This document shows positions 32,685 through 42,581 of a stretch of DNA of 57,914 nucleotides, one piece after another. Every line of letters begins with the position of its first letter. Within the stretch, counting starts at the first letter, position 1. Source of the DNA: Symbiodinium natans (lineage: Eukaryota > Sar > Dinophyceae > Suessiales > Symbiodiniaceae). The position numbers and the translations under genes were made by a program. Location of the stretch: assembly GCA_905221605.1 (NCBI GenBank), contig CAJNDS010000860.1, positions 1-57,914 of the forward strand. Direction: 5' to 3'. The notes beneath the pieces are model-generated. The model was not told the origin of the DNA and ran no database searches. It worked only from the letters and a program-made list of their open reading frames with translations.

Positions 32685-32892
32685 AGAGGGCTGAGGAGTT
32701 TAAGGGCTCCTATGCTTGTAGGGACTGTTGGGGTGGGGATCTGCTCAGGGCACACAACACCCGCAACCCCTAAGTGAAACTTCCGACCTTGAGGGCCCCC
32801 AACCCTAAAACACGAAGGGGGTTAGGGTTTAGGGTTTAGGGTTTAGGCTTTAGGGTTTAGGGTTTAGGGTCTAGGGTTTAGGGTCTAGGCTT

Positions 32893-33001
32893 AGCCAGGG
32901 CACGCGGCCAGGGATGGTCTCCGAGATGCCGGAGCAGACCAACCTTATAACGTGCTTTGTCGGGTTCCGAGCACAAACCCCCTGTGGGCCCGGAACCTTC
33001 C
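32893..33001 (-). CDS. Exon-like island
   Basis: Open on - (GPTGGLCSEPDKARYKVGLL, then RHLGDHPWPRALAK), starting after TTTCAG|GGAAGG. Third-position bias is weak. Confidence 0.28.
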
Positions 33002-33450
33002 CTGAAACCGGGGTTGGGGGTTTACGATGTTGCGTTTAGGTTTAGGGTTTAGGGTTTAGGGTTTAGGGTTTAGGGTTTAGTGTTTAGGGTTTAGGGTTTC
33101 CGAATTTAGGGGGTGCCTTTTTGGGGTCCTTATTTTTACGGGGAACCTACTATTTGGGGGTCGAAGTTAGGGTCCCATATTGTCGTAAACACCCATATCA
33201 CCAAACTGAACCCCCCCAAACCCTCAACCCCAAAAGCCCTGAACCTTGGATCATTGAACCCCAAGCCTCGAATTGAGCTTGAAGTCCTTAAAAGACGCAG
33301 GCATCGAAACCGTCTCAAAACCCAACTCCTAAGCCCACAGTCCCCAGACATTCGTTGAACTGAGTTTTAACCTCCTGTAGACCTAAAACTCGAATCCCTC
33401 AACCATAAAACCCTACACATCTAAACCTCTGACCTTCAGGTCCTAGAGCC

Positions 33451-33522
33451 CTAAGCCCTAAACCCTAAACCCTAAACCCTAAACCCTAAACCCTAAACCC
33501 TAAACCCAAACCCTAAACCCTA
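33451..33522 (-). repeat. Telomere-type block (CCCTAAA)
   Basis: Tandem array ending at CCCTAC, the complement of the GTAGGG donor-like edge of the island at 33,524. Confidence 0.93.
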
Positions 33523-33523
33523 C

Positions 33524-33575
33524 AGCGGGAGGCTCCAGGAGTGCCTTCAAAGCAGTAGTTGTCACAGCCGTTGCA
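33524..33575 (-). CDS. Exon-like island, Cys-rich
   Basis: CNGCDNYCFEGTPGASR on -, after a T11 tract and ACGAG, ending CGCT|GTAGGG at a telomere-type block. About 14 of 20 codons end in G or C. The T-tract plus AG and the GT edge make this one of the better-bounded islands. The Cys spacing is not a motif I can name. Confidence 0.42.
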
Positions 33576-33761
33576 CTCGTAAAAAAAAAAACGGCTTGAT
33601 AGCAGCCATAAGCGTGCTTCTTCTATAACCCAGGAGTTAAAAGAAGGGTAAAACCTTATATTGTTGTTACTAAATAAGGAAACCCAACAAGCTTAAAATT
33701 CAACAACCCTAAACCCTAAACCTTAAACCCTAAACCCTAAACCCCAAACCCCTAAACTTAA

Positions 33762-33851
33762 GCAGGGCCAGGGGCGAGAGCTGTGCAGACACCAGGGGTA
33801 CCAGCAGTAGAAGCCGGAGAAGCCGTTGCGCAAACATTGTTGCGTGACCTC
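33762..33851 (-). CDS. Exon-like island, aromatic and Cys-rich, strong codon bias
   Basis: On -: EVTQQCLRNGFSGFYCWYPW, then CLHSSRPWPC, after GGCCAG|GAGG. About 27 of 31 codons end in G or C. GFSGFYCWY is similar to GFSGRWYWF at 22,770-22,911. A donor-like CCTG|GTGTCT lies inside, so the exon may end at 33,793. Function unknown. Confidence 0.5.
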
Positions 33852-34193
33852 CTGGCCAGGGTTTAGGGTTTAGGGTTAGGGTTTAGGGTTTCGGGTTTAG
33901 GGTTTAGGGTTCAGGGTTCAGAGTTTAGGGTTTAGGGTTGGTGTTTATTGTTTTCGGGCTTAGGAAGACATCGGATGGGAAACCTTACAAGGGGATCCCG
34001 AGGAATGTAGGAGGTACATCGCGGGAATAATCCTACTGTGTACCTCCTCTGTTCGTGTCCCCACTTCGAAGGGGGTTCCCTTCTGATGTCCTCGGACGAA
34101 CCTTAAGATGAGATCCCGGACATTGCCTTACAACAGTTGCAACCCCAAACCCCAAACCCCTCACCTAAACCCTAAACCCTAAGCCCTAAAGAC

Positions 34194-34248
34194 AGGGAGG
34201 GGCTGCCTTGAACACATCCAAGTAAGCAACATCGGCTTCACAACAATC
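34194..34248 (-). CDS. Exon-like island, short
   Basis: DCCEADVAYLDVFKAAP on -, between AAGAG|GATT and CCCT|GTCTTT. Confidence 0.28.
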
Positions 34249-34426
34249 CTCTTACTGCACTACCCAAGTTCTAGGGTTTCGGATTCAGGGTTCTGTCTAA
34301 GGTTTAGGGCTGAGGGAAAAGAAGGGGCGCCGACATAATTAAGCAGGGTTCTGATTCCAAGGGGCCTGATGTGGGTATGTGGGTTGTAAGCCTTGTAAGC
34401 AGTACCACCGAGGCGTCCCTGAACCC

Positions 34427-34500
34427 TAAACCCTAAACCCTAAACCCTAAACCCTACACCCTAAACCCTAAACCCTAAACCCTAAACCCTAAACCCTTAA
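34427..34500 (-). repeat. Telomere-type block (CCCTAAA)
   Basis: Eleven units with one CCCTACA. Confidence 0.93.
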
Positions 34501-34501
34501 C

Positions 34502-34586
34502 TTAAGCGCCCAGGGCCATTCGTTGCACAGATTCCCCCCGAAATCTCTCGACAAAGCATGACTTCTTGTAACGGAACCGAGCGCCG
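34502..34586 (-). CDS. Exon-like island
   Basis: Two - frames are open. One ends in TAA (RYKKSCFVERFRGESVQRMA). The other joins in phase with the island at 34,640 (SVTRSHALSRDFGGNLCNEW). Edges: GGTTAG at the start; a telomere-type block follows. Product unknown. Confidence 0.3.
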
Positions 34587-34639
34587 CTAACCCCCCCACA
34601 CCTACACCTACACCCTACACCCTATACCCTAAACCCTAC

Positions 34640-34700
34640 GAATCTTGCAAGGCCGCAAAATGACGGGGAGGTCCTTCTGTGCAAAGCTGTGATGGCTATC
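34640..34700 (-). CDS. Exon-like island
   Basis: DSHHSFAQKDLPVILRPCKI on -, between TTGCAG|GAT and ATTC|GTAGGG. Good edges at both ends; the donor is again next to telomere-type units. Confidence 0.38.
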
Positions 34701-35054
34701 CTGCAAGCACGGGATGGGGAGACTTGGGAGAGCCTCGGGTTTCGGGTTGACTTTGGGGTTTGGGGTTTGGGGTTTAGGATTTCGGGTTCAGGGTTTAGGG
34801 TTTAGGGCTTAGGGCTTAGGGCTTCCCCTCTGGAACCACCCGAACCCCCGCGTCAAGGCTGCAGAGATCTCATCGTGGAGCTCTCTTGAGATCTGTCACC
34901 TTTGTGCCCCTGCCCGCATCCTCGACCCTTTTCAGGTTTCACCTTGGGTTTTGGGGACCCCTTTTCAAGGATCCTTAAGGTAGCATAAGGGCCAGAGTGG
35001 GGGCAAGGGGAACCTTTAAGGGTACAACCTGAGGGGCACGAGTTCTTGAAGGGT

Positions 35055-35261
35055 TTAGGGGGGGGGGGTCAAGATGCTCGCCTCTGCTCTCCTCTCCCGC
35101 TGCTTCACAAAGCAGTACCTTTGGTGACCTTCACTGTATACTGGGTGCGGTGCATTCACCCTCGCCCTCCTCTCATATGGGCGTACGCATAAGTTACTCC
35201 AGGTATACCCCTCACGCACATTGCCGGTCCTTCGTACGCGTTCGCGGTACCAGGAATCCAT
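35055..35261 (-). CDS. Possible first exon
   Basis: ATG at 35,261 opens MDSWYRERVRRTGNVREGYT and continues for about 66 codons (NAPHPVYSEGHQRYCFVKQR), rich in Arg and Tyr. The same frame is open further upstream, so the start is uncertain. No family recognised. Confidence 0.35.
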   Translation of the reverse strand: MDSWYRERVRRTGNVREGYTWSNLCVRPYERRARVNAPHPVYSEGHQRYCFVKQRERRAEASILTPPP

Positions 35262-35734
35262 AGCACAGCCTAGGCCTAGGAGCCCCCTAAGATGCTTGCT
35301 TGGAAGGTTGGCTAGAGTTGGGTGTCCGAACTTCGGCCAACAAAACACGACAGATTGCTGGATTCAAGCCTGCACTCCGTCCTGAGTATGGTACATCTAC
35401 GGGTTCTTTCGCCCCTTGAAGTGGTGAGGAGGGACTGACCTGGAGGATGAGGGTGTGAAGTGCATGCTTGGGCTTGGGCTCTATGGACTTTGACTTGGCG
35501 TTTTGTTAAAATCTGCTACACAGCTGCGGTGAGGAGCGGCGGCGCCTCGTGGTTAAGGCCGAGCTGAACAGACCTCCATGACTCACCCTAAACCCTAAAC
35601 CCTAAACCCTAAACCCTAAACCCTAAACCCTAAACCCTAAACCCTAATCCCCCTAAACCCTGCGAGCTTGGGTCGCCATGCATTCGCGCAGGAACTCCGG
35701 GCAAGCAAAGACTCATCCACCGGCCTTGCTTAAG

Positions 35735-35856
35735 GGGTATAAGGAGGGACCCCTAGAAGGAACCCTTAATCATGAGTTTAGGGTTTAGGGTTTAGGGTTT
35801 AGGGTTTAGGGTTTAGGGTTTAGGGTATAAGGAGGGACCCCTAGAAGGAACCCTTA
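35735..35856. repeat. 34-bp direct repeats flanking a (TTTAGGG)7 block
   Basis: GGGTATAAGGAGGGACCCCT... (34 bp) at 35,735-35,768 recurs identically at 35,823-35,856. The space between is essentially seven TTTAGGG units (35,777-35,825). The flanks look like one sequence duplicated around, or together with, the telomere-type block. Confidence 0.9.
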
Positions 35857-36579
35857 CTCAGGGGTTTAGGGTTTGGGGATTGGGGCCTTAATCTTGTTCC
35901 ACTATATAACCCCATTTGTACCTCGTATAGTCCCTGTATACCCAAGCAGCACCTCAATAAACCCCAAATCGCCGCCACCTTATAAGCATCCCTCCTTTAG
36001 TCCCTTGACTTGTGCCCTCGAAAGCCGTATAAGTAAACCATGGTCAGTACAAAAGCACCTAGCAGCCATGTTAGGGTTTAGGGTTTAGGGTTTAGGGTTT
36101 AGGGTTTAGGGTTTAGGGTTTGGAGTCAAGCGCCGGAAGCCTTCCATATTGGCAGCATGTATATGGAGAAACAAAACAGGCTATCGCTCAGGTCTGTTTC
36201 AAACCCTAAACCCTAAACCCTAAACCCTAAACCCTAAACCGTTTGGTGTTTGGCCCCCGAGGCGTTTGGGGCTTTCATGAGGCGACGCATCACACTTCGG
36301 CCAGTTGCAGAATATTTTTTCAACAGCATCCGTTGTTGGTGGCGTCAGACGGTGTCGGCCCGTTAACCGTAAAAACCTAAATCCCGAAAACCCCTTCATG
36401 ACATAAGGTCGCCTTCGTAGACACCATGGAGCATGCAAGGCCACGTTCTCCAGGCCCTGGTGGACAAAAAAAACTCCCGAGCTCGAGGGCTGCAAGCTGC
36501 CAGGCAAGCCCACGTTCTCCGAGCTCTGAGTCAAAACCGTCGCCGAAGGGCAGCTCAACATTCTCGAGGCTCCAGTCAC

Positions 36580-36638
36580 CGCACGACCTCCTTGCAGAGA
36601 TTGCATCTTTCTGCATCCATGTCAATCACGCTCGCCAT
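36580..36638 (-). CDS. Possible first exon with CxxC
   Basis: ATG at 36,638 in GCGATGGCG opens MASVIDMDAERCNLCKEVV, ending CGTGCG|GTGACT. About 13 of 19 codons end in G or C. Downstream on the same strand near 36,440 another frame reads ENVALHAPWCLRRRPYVMK, which would supply HxxxC. A C2HC-type zinc finger is conceivable but unproven. Confidence 0.38.
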
Positions 36639-36720
36639 CGCTCACCGCCCAGGCGTTGGCCGTCAGAGCCTCGCCGGAAATGCAGCGGCAGCGTGCCCCT
36701 TTTAAACCCCTGGAACAAAT

Positions 36721-37085
36721 TTACACAATCAAGTTGCTCTTATGCCGTATGTGCAGCATAAGGAAAACAGCGTCCAAGAACCTGTTGAATGACATATAGG
36801 TGACGACCTCGCCCTGAACTTGCTCCAGCAGCGGCGCGGAATCGTCCATGACAAGCATGCCACTCTGGCGCAAGCCGGTCCTTTCTGCGGCGCCCGGGTG
36901 CAAGACTTGTTGTCTTCCAGAGGAAGCTGAACTTCTGAATCATCGAGATCGAAGACCGTCAAATATTGGTCGCACGGCAGGGCCATCGAAACTGGTGACA
37001 GAGGACCTTCTGTTCTTGTTGAGACACCCACGAAGCATGGCCCGAAATCCTGGTGCGAGTTGCTGCGAGGTCGGCCAGTGGGGCG
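36721..37085 (-). pseudogene. Unrecognised reading frame with one in-frame stop
   Basis: A - frame runs from after CTCAG|GTGCG to a TAA at 36,721, interrupted once by TGA near 36,950. The second part (LHPGAAERTGLRQSGMLVMD, then MSFNRFLDAVFLMLHIRHKS) has a PDZ-like GAAERTGLR word. Other - frames are also open. It could be a decayed gene, two exons, or chance. It ends 83 bp before the ATG at 36,638. Confidence 0.3.
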
Positions 37086-37329
37086 ACGCACCTGAGCTGG
37101 GGTGACCAAAGCGGACCCTTCCCGCCCAAGGGGCTTATGAGAGAGACTAACCCTGAACCCTAAACCCTAAACCCTAAACCCTAGACCCTCAACCCTAGGC
37201 CCTAAACCAAGAAAGAAGGATGACATGGGCAGAGGATCGGTTCATGGTCAAGCAAAGCTCCTAAGTAGCCAAGCAACCATGTTCCAACAAGGGTACCCTG
37301 TTGCGGGTTGCTTACTTTATAAGGGGACC

Positions 37330-37408
37330 GTGGGATGTTCCCCCTTGTACTAACAGGGGGTGCTATTATCCCCATTAACGACTGTTAGTAGAAGGGGGAA
37401 CATCCCAA
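37330..37408. mobile_element. MITE-like element, family A, short copy
   Basis: TGGGATGTTCCCCCTTGTAC and GTAGAAGGGGGAACATCCCA are inverted ends; the interior is shortened. Confidence 0.78.
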
Positions 37409-37444
37409 AGGGAACGCTGAACCTAAAAACTGGCCAAAGGGCAC

Positions 37445-37572
37445 TTGACCCTACAATGTCACTCCCTTTTGTCCAGGTCCCAGGTACCTAACTTTCTAAT
37501 TTCACTATACCTTGACCCTACAATGTCAATTCCTTTCGTCCTCGGTACCTAACTGTCAAATTTCACTATACT
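37445..37572. repeat. Tandem duplication, about 65 bp x 2
   Basis: CTTGACCCTACAATGTCA begins both copies, and GGTACCTAACT and ATTTCACTATA recur in the same order. The second copy lacks a few bases. Confidence 0.85.
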
Positions 37573-37854
37573 CACTGTACACCTCGGTAGAAATTACAAT
37601 TCAGGGTCTAGGTTGACCCCACACCAGCAAACTGGAAACCTTATAAGCCCCGTAAGTCCTGTAAAACTATAACCCCTGTAAACCCTATTAGCCCTATGAG
37701 CCCTATAAACCCAACAAACTCCACATATAAACCCTATAAACCACAGTAGAAACCCTATATGTCCGTGTAAACCCCAAAACCCTGCAAGCCCTAAAACCCC
37801 TAAGCCAAGGGTCTGACAGGGGTCCACGCAAAAGATCCGTCCCGTGGTTCTCAC

Positions 37855-37919
37855 CCACTCGGCTCTACGAAGCCTGCCGGCGGTGCCCCCACCGTAGCCC
37901 TTGAGGCACTGGAGGGACT
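37855..37919 (-). CDS. Exon-like island with strong donor
   Basis: On -: SLQCLKGYGGGTAGRLRRAE then W, ending GAGTGG|GTGAGA, the best donor match seen here. About 16 of 20 codons end in G or C. Confidence 0.4.
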
Positions 37920-38435
37920 CTAAACCGCTTGCCTAGAAACCTGAACGCCTCACAACCATGAAGATCTTGAAAACCCTAAAAATATACCCTAAACCCTAAG
38001 GCGGACCACGCTTAACTGTTAGAGGGGTCTGGGACAGCAGGTGTGGGTAAGGCGCGCAGGAAACACCTATGATAGGACGAAACCCTGCAATTCCCGGAGC
38101 TAAGAGATGATAATTTACCTCCCCCCCCCCCCTAGGTTAACCTTCGTTAAGCCCAATAATCCCAAAAAAGTTTAGGGCTTGGGTTTCGGGTCTAGGGCTG
38201 CCCGCCATAGGTTCCCCCCCCCCCCCTAAATAAGCTGAATTAGGCTTAATTAGGCCCGAAATAGCCTCAACCAGGGGGGGGCGGGGGAAACTAGGGCAGG
38301 TAGTATGGAGGGGTAGTAGGGAAGCCCATGACGACATGGGGTCTTGGGGATGTGTCCAACCCACCCAAAAAATCAAGGAATAGTTGCGCAAGGAGCAAGG
38401 GGAACGCGGTCTTACTTCTTGGCTTCTTGGGCTTG

Positions 38436-38566
38436 GGGTTTAGGGTTTAGGGTTTAGGGTTTAGGGTTTAGGGTTTAGGGTTTAGGGTTTAGGGTTTAGG
38501 GTTTAGGGTTTAGGGTTTAGGGTTTAGGGTTTAGGGTTTAGGGTTTAGGGTTTAGGGTTTAGGGTT
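38436..38566 (+). repeat. Telomere-type block (TTTAGGG), 18 perfect units
   Basis: Clean internal array. Confidence 0.96.
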
Positions 38567-38981
38567 GTATCAAATCATCAGTTTGGAGTTCTGGCTTTCT
38601 TCAGCCTTGCAAGCCCGAAACCCCCAAACCTCAAAAGCCTAAACCATAAACCCAACAATGCTCAGCTGGGACCAAGAAAACACTATAAGCCCTGAGCGGA
38701 GTTTGGGGTTTTGGGTTACTTTGGGGGGCTTCGAAACCTATACGATAGCCCCCCGGAGCCCTAGACCCTATAAACCCAAACCCTAACACCCAGAAATCAA
38801 AAACCCAAAGACCTTGAGCCCCCAAAACCCCCGAAGACCCTATAAAACCATTAAAAAAACACTAAACTCGAACTCTACAAATCCCTAAAGACTCTGAAAG
38901 ACCATAAAATTGCCCTAAAAACCCTTTTGAGGGCCCTAAACCCTAAACCCTAAACCCTAAACCCTAAACCCGAGGGAGCGC

Positions 38982-39067
38982 CTAGCCCCAGCTGTCCACG
39001 CTGCCCAGGCCCTGGAAGATGGTGCTGTTCCTGGCAGAGGCTTCAGGGTTCATGGGCTTGGTCCGGT
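38982..39067 (-). CDS. Exon-like island with stop, strong codon bias
   Basis: On -: [20 protein letters not shown], then GSVDSWG and TAG. 24 of 27 codons end in G or C. It starts after GTGTGTAG at the edge of a GT/TA microsatellite. Likely the last exon of a - strand gene. Product unknown. Confidence 0.5.
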
Positions 39068-39114
39068 CTACACACACATATGTGTAGTACAGATATACAC
39101 ATACATACACACAG

Positions 39115-39156
<42 letters not shown>

Positions 39157-39157
39157 G

Positions 39158-39190
<33 letters not shown>

Positions 39191-39290
39191 CATATATATA
39201 TATATAGCATATATATATATATATATGTATATATATGTATATGTATATATGTATATATGTATAGATGTATATATGTATATATAATATGCA
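39066..39290. repeat. TA/GTATAT microsatellite, about 220 bp
   Basis: Long alternating purine-pyrimidine array. The Y/I-rich ORFs across it are artefacts. Confidence 0.95.
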
Positions 39291-39622
39291 GTTATCAAGC
39301 ATAGCACTTAGCTTTCGGGAAATACCGTCTATGGTGGGATTTATGGACCTCGGTGGTTTTTAGAGAAAGGCAGCCCTTGATCTTCGGCCTAGGCAGGCAA
39401 GTAGCCAAGCCAGGTCACAAACAAACCCAAAACCGCTAAACTCAATAAATTCCTTGTTCTCAATCCGCACACATAGAACTTGATCTGGAGTTTCGACGAT
39501 TTTGGTTTGGGTGCTTCGGACTCTTGATTTTTGCCTTGTCTGTGGCTTTGTACTTTGCACTGGCGCCCCTTTTCAGGCAGGATGTGCAGGCACTCTATAT
39601 AATTTGGAGCTATTTGGAGCAG

Positions 39623-39647
39623 CCCCCCCCCCCCCCCCCCCCCCCCC
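39623..39647. repeat. C25 homopolymer tract
   Basis: Uninterrupted C run. Confidence 0.9.
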
Positions 39648-39837
39648 TTCTGCGTCTGAAACTCCACCTCTAGCACCTCAGAAGCTCCTACGCGCTGAAC
39701 CCTAAAACCCAAGAAGCCTGAACTCTAAAACCCGAGCGCCCCAATACCCCAAACGCAAAGACCCTAAAACCCCCCCCCCCCCCCCAAGCCCTAAAGCCTA
39801 CCGCTCGTGCAAGCCCTAAACCCTAAACCCTAAACAC

Positions 39838-39956
39838 GAAAAGGGCCAACGCCCGCAAGGTCGCAAGGTCGCATCCGAGCTGCCGGTGCTTGCCAAGCAC
39901 GTCGCGCTCCTGCGAAGTTGCGCAAGGACCCAGGGACTCTTCCAGATCCAATGGGG
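39838..39956 (-). CDS. Exon-like island, codon-biased
   Basis: On - 39 codons: PLDLEESLGPCATSQERDVL, then GKHRQLGCDLATLRALALF. Bounded by TCAAAG and CTTTTC|GTGTTTAGGG. About 28 of 39 codons end in G or C. The donor would be formed by a telomere-type unit. Product unknown. Confidence 0.48.
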
Positions 39957-39965
39957 CTTTGAAGT

Positions 39966-40347
39966 TTAGGATTTAGGGTTTAGGAGGGTTTAGGGAGGTT
40001 TAGGGTTTAGGGTTTAGGGTTTTGGGTTTAGGGTTTGGGGTTTAGGGTTTAGGGTTAGGGTTTAGGGTTTAGGGTCTAGGGTCTAGGGTCTAGGGTCTAG
40101 GGTCTAGGGTTTAGGGTTTAGGGTTTAGGGTTTAGGGTTTAGGGTTTAGGGTTTAGGGTTTAGGGTTTAGGGTTTAGGGTTTAGGGTTTAGGGTTTAGGG
40201 TTTAGGGTTTAGGGTTTAGGGTTTAGGGTTTAGGGTTTAGGGTTTATGGTGTAGGGTTTAGGGTTTAGGGTTTAGGGTTTAGGGTTTAGGGTTTAGGGTT
40301 TAGGGTTTAGGGTTTAGGGTTTAGGGTTTAGGGTTTAGGGTTTAGGG
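39966..40347 (+). repeat. Largest telomere-type block, about 50 units
   Basis: Tandem TTTAGGG over 380 bp with a cluster of five GTCTAGG units near 40,075 and one GTTTATG. Confidence 0.96.
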
Positions 40348-40390
40348 AGGTTTGGGGTGAAGGGTTTAGGCTAAGGGCTTGGGGCGGGTG

Positions 40391-40465
40391 TGCCCCTTCT
40401 TGCATAATGGGTTTATGAGGGAACCTAGACAAGCGATAGCGGCTACTGCCGGGCATTCTGGCCGC
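40391..40465. mobile_element. Dispersed element, family H, copy 3
   Basis: TGCATAATGGGTTTATGAGG, GGAACCTAGA and CCGGGCATTCTGG in the same order as 18,424-18,520. Confidence 0.5.
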
Positions 40466-40695
40466 CTTAGGGCTGTTCCATTGCGCAGCAACGGCCACCA
40501 CAATAGAAGTTCGGGTTTAGAGGTTTTGGGGGTTAGGGTGAAATTTTAGTGTTTCAACCGGCAACGGACACACCTTAGGAGGCAGGGTTTTGGGTTTTGG
40601 GTTTTGGGTTTTGGGTTTTCGGGTTTCGGGATTTAAGTGTGGTTTCGGGGTTCAGTGTTTTAGTAGGGTGTGTCATTGCGGTCCACAACTTGATA

Positions 40696-40845
40696 TCATG
40701 GCTTTAGATGAAGTCTGCTGCCTCGACCTCCAAATGAAGCTCTTGTTGAGGTACCACGTTCTCTTGCTACATGCCTCCTAACCATAATAACATGTACCGC
40801 CCCCAAAAAGTCGTTGAGGGTGTGGTTGTCAGCAGGTGCAACATC
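40696..40845. other. Unique island, open on both strands
   Basis: On - 49 codons to TGA (ADNHTLNDFLGAVHVIMVRR) after GTCAG|GAT. On + an ATG frame MALDEVCCLDLQMKLLLRYH to TAA with better third-position bias. Undecided. Confidence 0.28.
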
Positions 40846-41076
40846 CTGACCCTAAACCCTAAACCCTGAACTCTTAACCCCAAACCCCTACTTCACCCAG
40901 CTGTCGAAATTTCAACTACAGGCATCCCGTAGACGCCTAGCGCTGAGGGTGGCTTGCGCGGGGTTCAGGGCTTCAAGGTTTGGGATTTGGATTTAAGGTT
41001 TGGGGTTTAGGGTTTAGGGTTTAGAGTGACACGCAGAATTATCCAACAAAGGCCTTGAAACCTAAATTCAAGTAAC

Positions 41077-41215
41077 TCCGGAAAACAGAAGCGTGCAACA
41101 TGCGGCCGCAAATATCACAAACCCCGCCATGAGGATGTTCATGGAGAACGTGCTGATGGCATTTCCCACCTCAGCAAGACAAGAAACATGCGCGAATGTA
41201 TGGATGGGGTCCAAC
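41077..41215. CDS. Exon-like island, possibly membrane-spanning
   Basis: On - 46 codons between CTAAAG|GTTGG and CCGGA|GTTACT. They include a hydrophobic stretch of 20 or more residues (NILMAGFVIFAAACCTLLF) that could span a membrane. The + strand is open as well (NITNPAMRMFMENVLMAFPT). Strand undecided; no family named. Confidence 0.33.
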
Positions 41216-41696
41216 CTTTAGACGGACAGAGCACATGCGTAACGAGCTCTAAACCTTACAGCCGAAACCATAAACCCTAAACCCCTCATGTCCCAGAATA
41301 ACCCTGTTGGACTCTGTCCAAGTTGCAAAGCTCGTGGCATCTGCCGCTATCAGCAGCTCTACCACAGGACGAGCCTCAACGTAGGCTTTAGGGTCCGGGT
41401 TTTAATTATGAATAGGGTTCCCCCTTTAGGCGGTTTTAGGTAAGACACGATTTCCTCAGCAACTGCCAGCACGGTCAGTACCTGGTCAATTCCCTGTATA
41501 AGCATTGTCCTCGAGGATCGGGTGTACCCGAACTATCCCTCAACCCTGAAGTCTTAAACCCTTGGCCAAACCTCTAAATGATGGTCCCTTTCGGGGGTCC
41601 TTATTACAAGGCATCCCCTGATATCTAGGGTACCCAAGAAGGGGCCACAATTTAGAGAAGTGATCCCTTAAAGCCTTGAACCTCCAAAAGCAAACC

Positions 41697-41880
41697 CCAA
41701 CCCTAAACCCTAAACCCTAAGCCCTAAACCCTAAACCCTAAACCCTAAAGCGCCTAAACCCTAAACCCTAAACCCTAAACCCTAAACCCTAAACCCTAAA
41801 CCCTAAACCCTAAACCCTAAACCCTAAACCCTAAACCCTAAACCCTAAACCCTAAACCCTAAACCGCCTAAACCCTGGAC
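41697..41880 (-). repeat. Telomere-type block (CCCTAAA), about 25 units
   Basis: Long array with two GCGCCTAAA/CGCCTAAA interruptions. AAAAGCAAA occurs on both sides (41,685 and 41,894), a possible but low-complexity direct repeat. Confidence 0.95.
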
Positions 41881-41921
41881 CCTGAGCCCCCAAAAAAGCA
41901 AAAGCCTCCCAAAACAACCCC

Positions 41922-41980
41922 TCAGTTCTCCCCTTGGTGCGCCTCTGGCGGGATGGCAGCAAAGAGGTCGATCTCCTCTT
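41922..41980 (-). CDS. Exon-like island with stop
   Basis: EEIDLFAAIPPEAHQGEN then TGA on -; 14 of 18 codons end in G or C. Starts next to CCTAAAG. Confidence 0.38.
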
Positions 41981-42491
41981 TAGGATTTAGGATTTAGGGT
42001 GTAGGGTTTAGGTTTAGGGTTTAGGGTCTAGGGTTTAGGGTTTCAGGTTTAGGGTTTCAGGTTTAGGGTTTATGGTTTAGGGTTAAGGGTTTCAGGCTTA
42101 GGGAGCTATGTAAGGTACCTTTTTTTTTGCGGGGGGGGGGGGGGGGGGGTTTATGTATGGGGCAAGGGCGTTAGGCTTAGGGTTTATGCAAAGGGGTTCG
42201 GGGGTTCAGGGGCTTTAGGGGTTTAGGGGCTTAGGGGCTTAGGGGGGGGGTTGAATAGACTCAGGAGCCATGAGGGTTGGGATGTCAGACTTGGAAAGCC
42301 CTAAACCCTATAACCCCAAACCCCCATAGCCCCTAAGCGCTATAAACCCTACGCCCTCTAAAGCCTAAGCCATAAACCCTCAAAGCCCTAACAGATTTCA
42401 ACCATGAGGCCGTGTAAGCCAGGATCTCGTCAACTAAGATTAACAAGGGGCTTTGCGGCTTGGGGCTGAGGGTTTAGGCCGCGGTTTAGGT

Positions 42492-42575
42492 TTAGGGTAT
42501 AGGGTATAGGGTATAGGGTATAGGGTTTAGGGTTTAGGGTTTAGGGTTTAGGGTTTAGGGTTTAGGGTTTAGGGT
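42492..42575 (+). repeat. Telomere-type block (TTTAGGG with GTATAGG)
   Basis: Four GTATAGG variant units followed by eight TTTAGGG units. Confidence 0.92.
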
Positions 42576-42581
42576 CTTTAC

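Noticed and set aside
39068-39307. Tyr/Ile-rich ORFs
   Set aside because: Produced by the TA/GTATAT microsatellite.
39966-40347. Chromosome end
   Set aside because: The largest telomere-type block is internal and followed by ordinary sequence on both sides; none of the blocks is terminal.
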